DNA from: Trichostrongylus colubriformis
Taxonomy: Eukaryota; Nematoda; Chromadorea; Rhabditida; Trichostrongylidae
Direction: 5' to 3'
Assembly: GCA_963978905.1 (NCBI GenBank)
Contig: OZ022256.1
Coordinates: 16,493,731-16,557,730, forward strand
Length of the DNA stretch: 64,000 bases
Positions 1 through 10,866 of the stretch are shown piece by piece. Below the pieces are notes generated by a model. That model was not told where the DNA came from, made no database searches, and worked only from the letters and a program-made list of their open reading frames with translations. Position numbers and translations under genes: made by a program. Position 1 is the first letter of the stretch. Every line of letters starts with the position of its first letter.

Positions 1-635
1 ACTTGTGAAGGTTTCTCTTTTGGGAAAACGCAAGGAAACACAAAATGACACTGCAGACAAGCTGGGCGTCTTATGAAGGCAATCACAACGACTTCCCAAA
101 AGGCGCGGGCTCACACACTAGTAACTAGCAGACGAGTAGGCGGAGCCATCGCTCTGCGGATAGAGACAAAAATTGGCGGAGTGGAAAATCCAGGGTCAAA
201 GTGCCTGCAATTTGGGTCTCGGAATTCTTGAAATATAGCATTTTTTTCATGCTCGATCGAAGCACCTTCGAATCGAAGTAGTTTTTCTATAATAGATGGA
301 AGGTATGCGCATGAGCACTTTGTTGAGACGTGGTATATTACGGTGCACAATGCATCAAAGGCAGCATGGTGGTGTTGCGGTTATTGAGAAACCTCTAAAA
401 GAAGTCGCTCGCATGGAAACTATAGGTCTGAAAGGGCTATCCGTGGAGAAATCCCGGTGAAGAAACGCGTCTCTGAGCTGTAGAAATGGCGCAACGGATA
501 ACAGCTGACGCCCTTGGATGACAGACCCCGCCTTCAGACGATGTGATTTCTGGTTGGCTACTATGACGGCGTTGTCGTATTTGCAACATTCGCTTGTGTT
601 TACTGGGCAACATCCCAAAGGAAAACCCGTCTCTC
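1..635. other. No recognised feature
   Basis: Unique-looking sequence of mixed composition. Short ORFs are open on both strands but show no recognisable domain and no convincing splice signals. Confidence 0.4.
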
Positions 636-636
636 G

Positions 637-800
637 ACGGAAAGGTCGTCTGCGTCGGGAATTGACAGTGGGAAGGGGATCCTACTTCTCAGAACTTTGG
701 CCATTACCTTCCGTTTTTTTTCTCATAATCGTATTATTGTACAAAGCACCTCGACTTTCATATTCACTACTTCTTTTACTTTTCGCTAGTCTTTTCGCTA
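637..800 (+). repeat. Dispersed repeat family R12, copy 1
   Basis: The block around GGTCGTCTGCGTCGGGAATT, followed by a GGGAAGGGGATC core, recurs in the same orientation at 63389-63525. It recurs inverted near 3100-3235, 7640-7800, 19085-19150 and 60035-60110. The opposite end of the family carries a GGTGCTCAATA-like motif. I see no coding capacity. The family class is unknown; it is probably a non-autonomous transposon. Confidence 0.5.
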
Positions 801-914
801 CTTTTCGCTAGTCGCTAGCTAGTCTTCCTTACCATTTCATGCTGAGCATGACATCGGAAATTTTCACCTGGGTGAACACAATAGCATAAGAACACCAAAA
901 AGCAAACGCATGCA

Positions 915-1005
915 AAAGCATGCAAACTCGTTTCCGCCATGCTCCTCGATCATATGCAAAAGCATATGATCGAAGAGCGTGGCGGAAACGAGTTTCACAT
1001 GCAGG
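915..1005. repeat. Near-perfect hairpin with about 40 bp arms
   Basis: The left arm runs from about 917 to 956 and ends in CGATCATATGC. An AAAA loop follows. The right arm, from about 961 to 1003, reads GCATATGATCG onward and repeats the left arm inverted, with the shared core ACTCGTTTCCGCC / GGCGGAAACGAGT. Only a few mismatches are visible. It could be a foldback MITE remnant or a structured-RNA source. Confidence 0.75.
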
Positions 1006-1010
1006 GTGTT

Positions 1011-3095
1011 GGCATGAGAGACTGAGGTTTTCTTGGAAAAATGCTCGAGACGCTTCGAATTTCCGCTAGAAAAAAGTATGAACAACCGAAATGAATGCTT
1101 CTTTGTTACTAATGACCTCTTGCCACTGACAGTGAGTAAGAGAGAGTAATGGTCGCTCCATTGGCTGGGCAGAGTGGAGGTTGGTGATCAAGTTTAAATA
1201 GTCATGACGAAACGGGTAGGTGGGTGTCTCAGACTATTTGCTTTACATGCTGCCTTATTATACACTAAACACTCACATGAAAAATGACCCCTCTGCACAG
1301 CAAACCAAAATAGGAGCCCGTCACCGAAGATTTCACAATAGGTGATTGCAGCACTGCCGTATCGACTAGCAGCAGTAGGTACGATTACTACACAAATTTA
1401 TGAATTTACCATGTAAAGGACAACAAAGCATCATACCACCATTCATATAGGTGTATCGTAGCCAACTACGACGTCAAATAAAATGTATTACTGCTAAGCG
1501 CACCAAAAACGCCGGAAATGCCGTCAACTATTTCGGAATGATAGACTACCTCTCCTCTGCTCTGTAAATGCGGTACATACAAAGTTCTATAGCATTTATA
1601 TCTGCACAGTATAACAAGTACTCAGTAGCATCAAATCCCGTCCTCATTCACCTGGTTTATGATGACTACAGGTTGCGCGCGCGATCACGGCACATCGTCA
1701 TTCTACATGCTAAACTTGTAATTTTGAGAACGTCGGATAGATTAGTTTGGAGGTAATTCGATCATCATATGATTTTTACGTAGCTCGAACTTTTCAATCT
1801 TTCGTAGTTCTTGACCGGATCTCTATCAAAGCACTCTACCAGATACTTATGGTCGAGCGACTCGGCACTTTCACATAGATGTACACGGATCTGTTTCATC
1901 AACAGACGCGCTGCTCTTGAGTACATATTTCTGGCCATCTGGGTTACTTTTCACTTACTTATGTATCAGCTTTGTTGGCGTATAATACTGCGCGCATCAC
2001 CTAATGGTGATGTAATGATGCACGAATGCAAAATAGACTCAATCTTCGCTTGCTGGAAGTGATTTCAAATGATCCCCTTTCGCACCCTCCGTGTAGCGCG
2101 CTTAATGTTGTGTAGCAGCAGTTAATATATCTGGTAAGGAACTTTGGTTTGAGAACAACCCTTGAGCACGGTGACTATCAAAAATGACCGCCTAGCCTGG
2201 CGACACACTTTTCCTCATGTTACAGACAAAGTTGGGAATAAATCTTTGTTTATCACACATTATCATTATTATAATAATAAATATTTGTTTGTCAGTCGTT
2301 ATCATTTCCAATCACCCAACGATCCCCCTACTAACCTCCCTTCCCAACACTTCCCATAACACTTAATAGAACCAAAACCTTGTGATTGCTATTAGGTGAG
2401 TTGTCAATTTCCTGTCAAAAACACAGACATATGTACACACCAACAGATGCTTAGCAGCTTATATATAGTAGTAGGATGACTGATGAAGAAAAGACAATAA
2501 CGGTTCCAAGGGAAGAAAGTAAAATGGGAAACTGTTTAACATAAAAGCCAAAACTCGGCAATGAGAAGTAGCTAGGCTCTCGAGATCTGAAAACTCTACG
2601 TAAGCTGTTTTGCAGTTAAGAAAGAGAGAGGCGGCTCATTCTAAGTCTACTTCTCAACAACAAACTATTTAATCGGATTAGAGAATAAAGAATAATGTGG
2701 TCGACTGATCAATTCACCATGAACACACCACGCATGTGTATTCACCGCAACGTCACACAAATCTTTGAATACTTATCTGGGTGCTGTGTTGGTGTGAGGG
2801 GGGGGGGGGACACTTTATAGATTACGGTACTTCACAGCATGATTATTCGCATTATCAATCTGGAGGTATATTAGTGAAACGTTAATGCAAAGTTAGGGTA
2901 ATATTCAACATTTAATGTGTTAGACATGTAAATAATGTATAAGCGGTCAATATTCTAGGAAATGTCCACCTCTTTCATAGTTAAATCGCACAAATCGCAC
3001 CCTTGCCGAATCCAGACGATGTCTCAGGCTACCTGGGACTATTGCCTCTTCTCAAACAGAGTTTGATTGGCAGGCATCAGTAGAATACGATCTTC
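1011..3095. other. Long stretch without a recognised gene
   Basis: I see no coding region with recognisable homology. A nine-G tract lies near 2803-2811. A short segment at about 1985-2065 beginning GCGCGCATCACCTAATG resembles 37733-37800, a minor dispersed repeat. The remainder is AT-rich and unassigned. Confidence 0.35.
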
Positions 3096-3099
3096 AAGG

Positions 3100-3235
3100 A
3101 ACCTAAAGGAGTGAATTTGGCAGATTGTTGAATATGAAAGTAGGGGTGCTCAGCAATGTAACGGCAGAGAAATAACAAGACAAAACGGCGAAAAATCCGA
3201 GAAGGAGGAACTAGAAAACTCCCTGCTCCCCCACA
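3100..3235 (-). repeat. R12 repeat, copy 2 (inverted, diverged)
   Basis: The sequence GGGGTGCTCAGCAATGTAAC, followed by AATAACAAGAC and AATCCGAGAAGG, matches the inverted R12 consensus seen at 7690-7800. It is clearly older than that copy, with many substitutions. Confidence 0.45.
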
Positions 3236-3790
3236 CCCCTCTGCGTCACTAGCCGTAGTAGACTGCAGACGGACGAAGAGGTTAAATCAGCCTGCCAGCA
3301 ACGTTGTCCCGTCTCCGCTGGAAACTCGCCCGGCTGCAGGACGACACGCAGTGCTGCGGGGTCGTGATATGACCCCAAGAGTGCGAGTTTCGCCACACGT
3401 CACTGCCCTTGAATGGGTTTGTTTTCATAGAACATGTATTCACAGTTCTCACCTTCCTCTTACACCTCCCGGCCCCTGAAACTTTACGAGTACTTCGCCC
3501 GAACCTCTATGTCAAACAATGCTCCAACCGAGGAAACCTTCCGTGTTTTCGAGGGAATTGATCTCCTTCGCACATTTTCAGCCCATGATCAAAAAAAAAA
3601 TACATTCATTTGCAAGGAACACGAAATGAGGACGGTGCAGTCATCACGAGGCTAGGTTGTTAATTGCTATGGCTCTTGCTTCCATTGTTTGAAAATTGAT
3701 CTGGTGACGGCGGCAGTGCAGTGAGGGGTGGCGCGTACTCTTATTCAGACGGTGTGGAGATGAGATATTGTATCAAGGCCTGTTCAGAGC
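3236..3790. other. No recognised feature
   Basis: Moderately GC-rich at first (3240-3400), then mixed, with an A-run near 3590. The ORFs here carry no recognisable motif. Confidence 0.3.
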
Positions 3791-3804
3791 AACCGGTCTT
3801 AATT

Positions 3805-4045
3805 CCCGGGTGTGTACTCTTATGTCAGGATTTCGCACCGCGGCATGTCGCAAGCGAAGAATGCGGACGAGCTAGCGCCATGTTGTTGGGTCTCGAAGCG
3901 ATTACAAGTCTAATGCGTATCGCGCCCCTAGCATTACCCTGTGATCGTTCCGAGACTCAACAATCACGACGCGCACACACTGTGTCGCACGCCGCTCTTC
4001 GTCGTACGAAATTCTGACATAAGGAAGCACACCCTTCAATCCCTC
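3805..4045 (+). repeat. Dispersed repeat family R11, copy 1
   Basis: The run GTACTCTTATGTCAGGATTT, then CCCTAGCATTACC, then CTGACATAAGGAAGCACAC parallels 60960-61200 over its full length of about 240 bp. Fragments occur at 7395-7475 (ACTGACATAACGATGCAC) and 46535-46670 (CCAGGATTTCGCAACACGGC). The family is unusually rich in CG dinucleotides and shows no ORF of interest. Confidence 0.6.
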
Positions 4046-5305
4046 CGAGTTAGGTGGATTGTACCAGATACATTTTAAAGAACAAAGACACTAACTTGTA
4101 CCTCCCATGAATCATTTCATAGACTAAGATTCCTCCGTCAGAGCTATTCCGAATTGAATAAGAATGCGTGACGCAGCCCGACAGAGGAGTTGATAAACGC
4201 CGAAATCCGACGATTCCAAACGGTTGCAAATAACCACCAACCGAGCAAAGGTACCAATTCACTCCACAGGCAATTTTCAGCCGCTGTCCTTAGAGGAAAT
4301 GGATTACTTAAAAGAGATTACTCAGGTGAAGGCGCTAGGCTATTACTTACTCGATTTGTAGCCCCTTATGTCGTCTACATAGCTCCCCCATTTTCTGGGA
4401 TCCGTTAGTTTACTTAAGGGCTAAAAATACAACGACAAACATCGACAGGTATCCCGTCACTGTAGGTAAGAGTAAAGGAAAACCAGCATCGCAGAACTTT
4501 AATTTCCATAGGCAATGGGCCGCACCTGTGGATGTTTCCACTCGCATAAGAAAATATTATCAACAATTTTGTACTCTTCTATTAAGTCGGCCAAAAAGTA
4601 TTTTTGCATTTTTTTTGTATAGCATTGCCTAAATTTGGCACATCATAATTCTGCTCACCACAATTGATTGCAACGAAACAAAAACTATTAGATTCGGCAA
4701 ACTCTTGTCTACAATTATAGGGTAGATCCTATATTTTGTAGGAAAATTTCCTTCCTTGAAAGTCGAAGAAAACGTTGAAAAGCAATTTATGACGCCTCTC
4801 TTCTCAAAACCATATCTCCTCTGAAAGATGCTTCGGAATGCGAGAAGGTAGTGATTCGTATTGGACACATCTCAGATTCACAAGGAGTAAAGCAGAATTC
4901 CTGCACCTTGTTTCGTACAGTTTTTAGATAGCTCATCTTCTGATGTGGGGATTGGCGTGGCAGCGCGAAGCGCTAGGACCTGACTTGTTCCGGGAAAGAG
5001 CATATTTTCGGTGAACTTTGCTCGGTTTTTCATTAAAAGGTTGCACTGTTTGTAAATAACTCACTCGCAGAATTTAGGTAGTCAATGCTTACAACAGGCC
5101 ATTAAAAAGTGGCAAAAGTGACAAGTGCATCATTTTGGGCTGTTGTCACTCTAGACGTGAGGCTACCCTCCTGTTATCCACAACTGACATAATCCATCTC
5201 AAAACTATTCTTCATATTTCTAATTAATTGCGTCTATTTCCTAGAATATCTGAGGCATCTTGTGTCAAGACCTAAAAATCGGACTTTTTTATGGCTTGAA
5301 GAAAA
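4046..5305. other. No recognised feature
   Basis: AT-rich, with several T- and A-rich runs. I found no domain-bearing ORF or structured repeat. Confidence 0.3.
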
Positions 5306-5309
5306 TAGC

Positions 5310-5480
5310 GCGCCTCCCGAGATTCGTCTCAAGGCTTTTTATGCAGATGAAAAAGCAGACTTTTCTCTACAAAGCAATACCCAAACAATCTGAGAAGTCG
5401 CGAAATTTAGTGCTGAAAAAGGCGAAATAGCCGATGTGGAAAACGGCGAGAACTTTTTGTCCGATCTGAATTTATATCTA
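5310..5480 (+). repeat. Dispersed repeat family R15, copy 1
   Basis: The segment with TTTTCTCTACAAAGCAATAC and the following AAACAATCTGAGAAGTCG matches 27110-27160 (TTTTCTCTACAAAGTAATGC). It matches more weakly at 15120-15235. The copies share an order of motifs rather than high identity, so this is an old family. Confidence 0.4.
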
Positions 5481-6485
5481 CTACTCGCTAAACCACAAGC
5501 CGAGCAACTTCTGTTTAGATTATCTTATGCGTAACCCGTCCTAGCAGAGTCGAGCGACGTGTGTGAGGCTGATGACGTAAGGAGTGAGCACTTTATCCCT
5601 TTTAAAAATGGTATGTTTGCAGCAATCATATTAAATAAAAGTGTAAAGTCAGGCACTGAAGGACTATATTGCCTGAAGTAGGCTCAAGTTCCGATCCAGT
5701 AGGAGCATGCGTATAGAACAGCCATGGAAAGATGAAATAAACATCAAAATTGCTGTCGCTTCCCATCCGTATCTCCCAGCAGTTAGTCACCAATCAGCTG
5801 CGAGAGCTATACCGATGTTTTCAGATGACTAGGCATACACGGCAGCGATTAGGGTCTGAAGCAGATATGTTTTTGAACAATACTCTTTGAATTGCTTCTC
5901 CACTTCCTCTATGTGAGAGCTATTGCACTGGATGGGACAATGACCCATACCCTACGCAACAGTTCAGCTCCTCTCCTTTCCCATCCGTTCGAGGTCGATG
6001 AACTGTAGCGTTGGTGGGATTGCAGCTAGAAATACCCTTCTTAAAATATTATTATTGATGCTGAGAAGAAGAATCACGAAAAGCAAACAATGTTGACATG
6101 GTCCATTGGTATGCGCCATGCATTTAGCTACTATTCACTATCGCAAATTCTGTAATTTAGGGATCACTTGTCACTTGAAGGGGTGAATTCGATGATGCAT
6201 ATGGAATAGCCAATGGTCAGGATAGTATTCAATGCTTTCACATGCCTGTCCTTCCTTCAAACACGTTCGATGGCAAAGACCAGAGCTGAAGGGATAACAT
6301 AATTTCTTTAGAAGAAATCCTACTCAGTGAATTGTGCACCAAGAAAGTTCTCTAATCGTTTGATCTCGTTCGCATATAGAAGCAACAACTATGCGAATGT
6401 ATCTGCAATGCTTACTAGGAGCCAGCTATACGGCTCAGTCTAAGAACTTTGCCAGATATAGCATGGATCAGTTCTTGGCGGATAC
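5481..6485. other. No recognised feature
   Basis: Mixed-composition sequence with only very short ORFs in all frames. Nothing recognised. Confidence 0.3.
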
Positions 6486-6690
6486 CTGCCGTGAGTCCTG
6501 AAGGAAAAGCACCGAGTTGCACATTGGTACCAATGTAGATCCGTATAGGTGTGCAATGAAAGGAGGAAGTTCCGTACCCACTCATTTTTGAGCCGCTTAG
6601 TCCTCTCTGGTCTGCCGCGCTCAGTTAATTAAAAAAATTAAAAATCGCATGAAATCCCTCTTGAAACGTGCGGGCGGGCGAAGTATCCTG
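6486..6690 (+). repeat. R14 repeat, copy 1 of a local direct pair
   Basis: This block contains GGAGGAAGTTCC, TTTTGAGCCGC, CTCTCTGGTCTGCCG and GGCGAAGTATCCT in that order. The same series occurs in the same orientation at 8235-8432, about 1.75 kb downstream. Identity appears to be near 80 percent by eye. Confidence 0.65.
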
Positions 6691-6804
6691 TACGGGCCAG
6701 CTTATCGGCTTCATTTTCCCAAAAGCATCCATAAATACCATGGACACGCGAGAAGCATTTTGATAGGCGTACCTCAAAATCTCTGAGAGCTCTGAAAATC
6801 CCGG

Positions 6805-6880
6805 CGATGATCTGAGTCCGAAGCAAAAAACCGCGGTGGAGTCAGCCTCAGCAAAAAACGCGGTGAAGTCAGTCTCAAAC
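6805..6880 (+). repeat. Short tandem repeat (about 28 bp unit)
   Basis: About two and a half imperfect copies of GAGTC...AGCAAAAAACCGCGGTG run head to tail. The unit is G/C-capped around an A-run. Confidence 0.55.
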
Positions 6881-7390
6881 AGTAGATGAGTACAACTTTT
6901 AGCAAAAAATATTGTATGCCGGGCAACCTAAACCCACACCTTAGCCATAACTCCGGCCTCAAGGTGCACAAATGGCAGAAAATACAGCAGAAACTATAAA
7001 TATAAGGGCTTGCGGGTTATCACATACAATAATGAAAGTTTTCTGAATTACTGGTCAGTGATGAAAAATACAAGAAAAGACTAGGAACACTCAACATTCG
7101 CGCTCGCCTTGCTATCTTTCATATCTGCTGTCGCGAAGGCAAGAGACCAGAAAAAACGAGCAGTGTTGAGGAGGTGGACTCAAGAAGAAGAAAAGAACGA
7201 CAGAAACGGAGACCACGTGGTTCAGCGATGGGCGTGTACCGTTGAGTCAGGATTCCGCAGCGCTGTGCGAGGTACGGCGCTAAGCTTGCAAGCTGGGTGC
7301 GTCAGATGGAGTTTGGACTGAAATTACTTGTCTTACGCCTCAAAAAAGTAATTACTTTTGGTAATTACTTCAAGCCGTCTCTAGCCCACG
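6881..7390. other. No recognised feature
   Basis: Mixed-composition sequence. An ORF at 7109-7321 is open for 70 codons but has no recognisable domain. Confidence 0.3.
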
Positions 7391-7639
7391 GTATCGCTTC
7401 ATGCCGTCTGTCACGGTGCGAAATACTGACATAACGATGCACAACCACTTGCGAACACCTCGAGCGGCCTTCGGACGCTAATCAATGACTGCCCTGTTGG
7501 AATAAGGGAGCACTGCGAAAAGAGGTGCCGCTCACCAGAGAGAGGGAGTACTTTAATTACCGTGAGGTGTTCCTTCTAGTATGATTCGAAAACACACAAT
7601 GCATATACATACTAGACTGCATATACTAGGCCGTGCATC

Positions 7640-7800
7640 GTTAAAGGCAGTGATAGGGGTAATTCGTGCCGAATGGGGAAGGATCATTAAATATGAAGGT
7701 CGGTGCTCAATAGTACGGAAATGAAATAATAACCCAATGAAACGGTCAAAAACCCGAGGAATAAGACCCTCTTCCCGCCGTTTATTCTCAAAAGGGGCGG
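7640..7800 (-). repeat. R12 repeat, copy 3 (inverted)
   Basis: GGTCGGTGCTCAATAG, then CCCGAGGAATAAGACCCTCT and TCCCGCCG, is the reverse complement of the GGGAAGGGGGTCTTATTTCT core at 63425. This is one of the better-preserved members and defines the GGTGCTCA end. Confidence 0.55.
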
Positions 7801-8077
7801 GTCGCCCTGAAAATTGTGGCGGGCTGTCATTAAACTGAGTGGTAGCTGTTGAAGAAGAAGTCTCTTATGAAGGTTGGAGGCACTCTTTCGCATCAGAAAT
7901 TTCGCCATATATAGTCCTTTTGAACCCCAACTTTCATTTGCGTGACCCAGTTTGAGAGTTCCCATTACTCACAACACCCCTATCACTGTCTTTAAGACGG
8001 TCTTTCACAATGTTGCACGGATGACGAGGCGATTACGTGTCCTGCGTATCCAAGATATTAAAGGTCCACATACGGCT

Positions 8078-8160
8078 CAGGCCGTGTTCCTACTTTGCGG
8101 CACCGGCACCGGCAACAAACTGCCGCCGTCGTCGCCGGTGTCGCAGAGTATGAACAGGGG
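8078..8160. mobile_element. Short GCGTTCATAC-family MITE (R5)
   Basis: An 83 bp unit has inverted ends GGCCGTGTTCCTACTTTGCG on the left and CGCAGAGTATGAACAGGG on the right, around a GC-rich core made of CCGGCACCGGCA and its near complement. It is the shortest member; longer ones are at 10702, 31301 and 51291. It has no coding capacity. Confidence 0.6.
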
Positions 8161-8234
8161 TTTACTTTTCACTACACACGGCACCCATAGCTCGCACACA
8201 TTGCAATGCATACTACAGTAATGAATTTTTTCCT

Positions 8235-8432
8235 GAAGATACGCTTGAAGGAAAAGCTCGGAGTCGTACAAAGGTATCAACATAGATCTGTATTAGTATG
8301 CAATAGAGGAAGTTCCACACCCACTCAATTTTGAGCCGCCTAGCACTCTCTGGTCTGCCGTGCTAAGTTCATCAGAAAAATTGAAAATCGCATAAAATTC
8401 CCCTTTGAACGTGAGTGCAGGCGAAGTATCCT
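8235..8432 (+). repeat. R14 repeat, copy 2 of a local direct pair
   Basis: This is the downstream partner of 6486-6690, with the same motif order (GAGGAAGTTCC, TTTTGAGCCGCC, CTCTCTGGTCTGCCG, GGCGAAGTATCCT). The pair may reflect two insertions of one family or a local duplication that was later diverged. Confidence 0.65.
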
Positions 8433-9030
8433 CACTATATTGCATCTGTCAAGCAACTATTTACCGGAACTCCTTGGAGTGCAAAAATGTCCCAGCGAAA
8501 ATCAATGTTAATTTTTTCAGGATCTTTGAATATTACTCGACACTGGCATTTGTTAGATGCCCCTTAAACTAAGGTTAAGAAATCGTTTACATAAGAATAG
8601 CCCCGACATGATACGCGCATTATTTTTGAATGTGAACAAAATTCTCGAAAGTTTCTACTTCGCTGCATCCGCCATTCTATTATGTAACCTGCATATTCTC
8701 TATTCGGTGTGAAGTCACGCATGTCGTAGCTTTCGTGGAAGAAGGCATTGGATGGCTCTTGTTCTGAATACCGTAAAGTTTAAAGAAACACTTCGTATTC
8801 TGTGAGGCATCGAGAACTAGACGACAAGTAATGTGCTCAAAAAAAGAGGAAACAGAGCTTGGATTGTAAGAGCAGGTATGGCAAATAAAAAAGCGAGGGA
8901 AAATTTTATGAACGTATTAAAAGACACCGGGGAGGGCAATGAAGGAAACGAGCCCTGGAAGGACATGTTCCCAGTGAAGGAACGTTCGGATTCAGAAGGC
9001 ATAATCGGTGAAATTAGCGATGAAGAGTGT
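8433..9030. other. No recognised gene; includes an R3-like fragment
   Basis: Mostly AT-rich. At about 8917-8940 the string AAAAGACACCGGGGAGGGCA matches the terminus of the R3 TIR family (compare 32445 and 46068). The 73-codon ORF across 8833-9054 therefore runs through repeat sequence and is not treated as a gene. Confidence 0.4.
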
Positions 9031-9035
9031 TTAGA

Positions 9036-9148
9036 ATTACTACAAGAATGCTGAGTTATGGGCAAAAGCTTCGGTGTCGGACGGGACTCGAACCTGTACT
9101 TCATCCTTTTCGGGGATATGTGCTAATCCATAACACTACCGACACCCT
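9036..9148 (-). mobile_element. tRNA-derived SINE (SINE-1), copy a
   Basis: On the minus strand, 9145 to 9074 folds as a tRNA-like head. The acceptor GTGTCGG pairs with CCGACAC, the D stem GTGT with GCAC, and the anticodon stem TATCC with GGATG around loop CCGAAAA (anticodon GAA). The T arm contains GGTTCGAGTCC, with an A-C mismatch in its stem. A tail starting GAAGCTTTTGCCCATAACTC follows the head, exactly as in the copy at 48948. The shared non-tRNA tail and the divergent anticodons of other copies make this a SINE rather than a working tRNA. The T-arm motif doubles as a pol III box B. Confidence 0.75.
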
Positions 9149-9187
9149 TTCACCTTAACTCAGCTTCTGAATGGTATATTTATATCC

Positions 9188-9296
9188 GCACATATCCACG
9201 GAAAGGATTAAGTGCGGGTTCGAGTCCCTCAGCATCCTTGTAGTAATTTCGCATCGCGAGCTGCGGCGATAAACAGCAGTTATCAAAAAACAAAAA
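9188..9296 (+). mobile_element. tRNA-derived SINE (SINE-1), copy b, internally deleted
   Basis: It starts inside the tRNA-like head (CACATATCC, loop ACGGAAA), continues through GCGGGTTCGAGTCCC and then jumps directly to TCAGCATCCTTGTAGTAA. About 30 bp is missing relative to copy c at 48948, covering the 3' acceptor strand and the start of the tail. The tail continues CATCGCGAGCTGCGGCGA and ends in an A-rich run, as expected for a SINE. It lies about 40 bp from copy a in the opposite orientation. Confidence 0.75.
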
Positions 9297-9340
9297 GTGT
9301 TTGGAGTCTTTATCACGATCTTATCGCGATACACTTTGAG

Positions 9341-9680
9341 TTACAGCACCCCACTGACCGAGCTGCTACGAGGCGATTGCAGAGCAACGCCTGCAGCAGG
9401 ATGGCGTAGCTCCTCGCTGTCTGCATCTAGCTCTAAGCGTCCAGTGATACAGAGGTGGCGAAAGGAATCAAACAGGGCTCTGGCTGTTTCATCCAGTTCT
9501 TTCACTGCCGCTGCACTACTTGGAGCTTTGAAATTCATTATCTTCAGCTGACCAGACGAAGTTCCGGTGCCTTGAAATTGGATAATCGAGAAAGTGAACT
9601 GCAAACAAAAATCGTGAACTGTGCCACAAAGGTTTAGATTTACTGAAACTTGAAAAAACAGAGCTACAATATGTTGCACA
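9341..9680 (-). CDS. Weak candidate exon, unknown product
   Basis: This minus-strand ORF has a stretch with coding-like composition in its second half, including acidic and alanine-rich segments such as KELDETARALFDSF and LELDADSEEL. No family is recognised. A possible acceptor (TTTCAAG) lies near 9573 on the minus strand, but it is not the strong nematode TTTTCAG. The frame closes before a clear donor, and the neighbouring sequence is a SINE. It could be a pseudogene fragment or a chance ORF; I put it at no more than one in four to be real. Confidence 0.2.
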
Positions 9681-10700
9681 ATTTGATTGGTGGACGCTTG
9701 TCATGGTGATGCGATAGAACGAAGCGCTATGGGTCTGGTAGGTTGGGCGGACCTTTCCAAGAATGGCCCCCTTTTGTGGAATGAAACCACTTTAAGTGGA
9801 AGTTTTCACTTCGTTATTGGATATCTATAAACCCCTGTCGGTATTCGTGGATGAACCATACCGCTCAATTGAAATCAAAGCCGCGATGCGATATATGCAA
9901 ATGTGACGAAAAAATCAAGGAGAATTTCCAGAAGTACTGAGGATAAGGGCTTTCTGATCATCGCATCCGACGAGATCACAACCTAGAAGTAGCTTTCAGA
10001 GTCTTGGCTTCAAGCTTTTACGAAATCGTCTATTTTCATGCGCTTCCTTTGCCCTCATTTCCAAATTGTAGCCTTATCCAATTCAACGCGATCGACGAGC
10101 CTCTCTTACAATATCGCTCCCGTGATCACGTTTTTTTTAAAAGCTCTATATTCTTACCTCAGGTTAAATCATATTGATTTTACATTTCCCAGCACGGGTC
10201 CAAATTATATTAATTTCACAGTTCCTCACACGGATCATCTCGCTTTCCATCAGCTCATTGAAAATTTAGATTACAGTGCTTGTCGCTGACCTCTGCGACC
10301 TCCCCTCCTGTCTAGTCAAATACGAACTATCCCCTGGAGAGTAATCCTTAACTCTCAGTGTACCCTGGTTATAAGAATCGAGCTTAGCGTGACCGTAATA
10401 AAATTGTAACGAACTCATGGTAAATATGTACTATGAAGTACAACTGTATAAACTACAGTAGCGAACGTAATAGTAATCATTCTAAAAAAATTGACTTACT
10501 GGTAAGCGAATTGTTGTGCGCACTTCAAGATAGAGAAAGAACGGGTGAAAGGAAGATTTACTATTCGTGCCGTCATCAGGGAATAGCGACGAAGCAGCAA
10601 GCATAGCAATGGAGAGTTCAGTGCTGCGGGTACAAATTGTGAGGGTACGATTCACACTATCATCCGTGCTACGTTCCCCCAACACACAGCCCGCGAGTGG
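9681..10700. other. No recognised feature
   Basis: AT-rich sequence, with an isolated TTACAATATCGCTCCCGTG near 10107 that resembles the CAATACCGCTC terminus of the foldback family but has no visible partner end. Confidence 0.35.
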
Positions 10701-10701
10701 T

Positions 10702-10866
10702 AAGGCCGCCTTCATACTATGCGCCGGCAAGCGTGGCTGCCTTCACAGCCAGCGAAGCAGAATGGCACGGGGGAGGTGCACAGACAACGCAAGCAACCAG
10801 ACAAAGTAGTACAGAGACACGCAGCCACGCCCTACTGCCGGCACCGTGAAGTATGAACGTAGCATA
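10702..10866. mobile_element. GCGTTCATAC-family MITE (R5), about 165 bp
   Basis: The left end AAGGCCGCCTTCATACTATG and the right end CCGTGAAGTATGAACGTAGC are inverted copies. TAA lies at both borders and may be a target duplication. The interior matches 51291-51450, including CAGCGA..GCAGAATGGCA and CAGCCACGCCCTACTGCCGG. It has no ORF of its own. Confidence 0.7.

Noticed and set aside
8833..9054. 73-codon ORF with an acidic C terminus
   Set aside because: It looked coding-like, but its middle is an R3 terminus (AAAAGACACCGGGGAGGGCA) and its end runs into the SINE-1 tail.
9074..9145. A functional tRNA-Phe (GAA) gene
   Set aside because: The cloverleaf is fairly good, but there is a T-stem mismatch, the discriminator base is C, and the non-tRNA tail is shared with copies bearing other anticodons.
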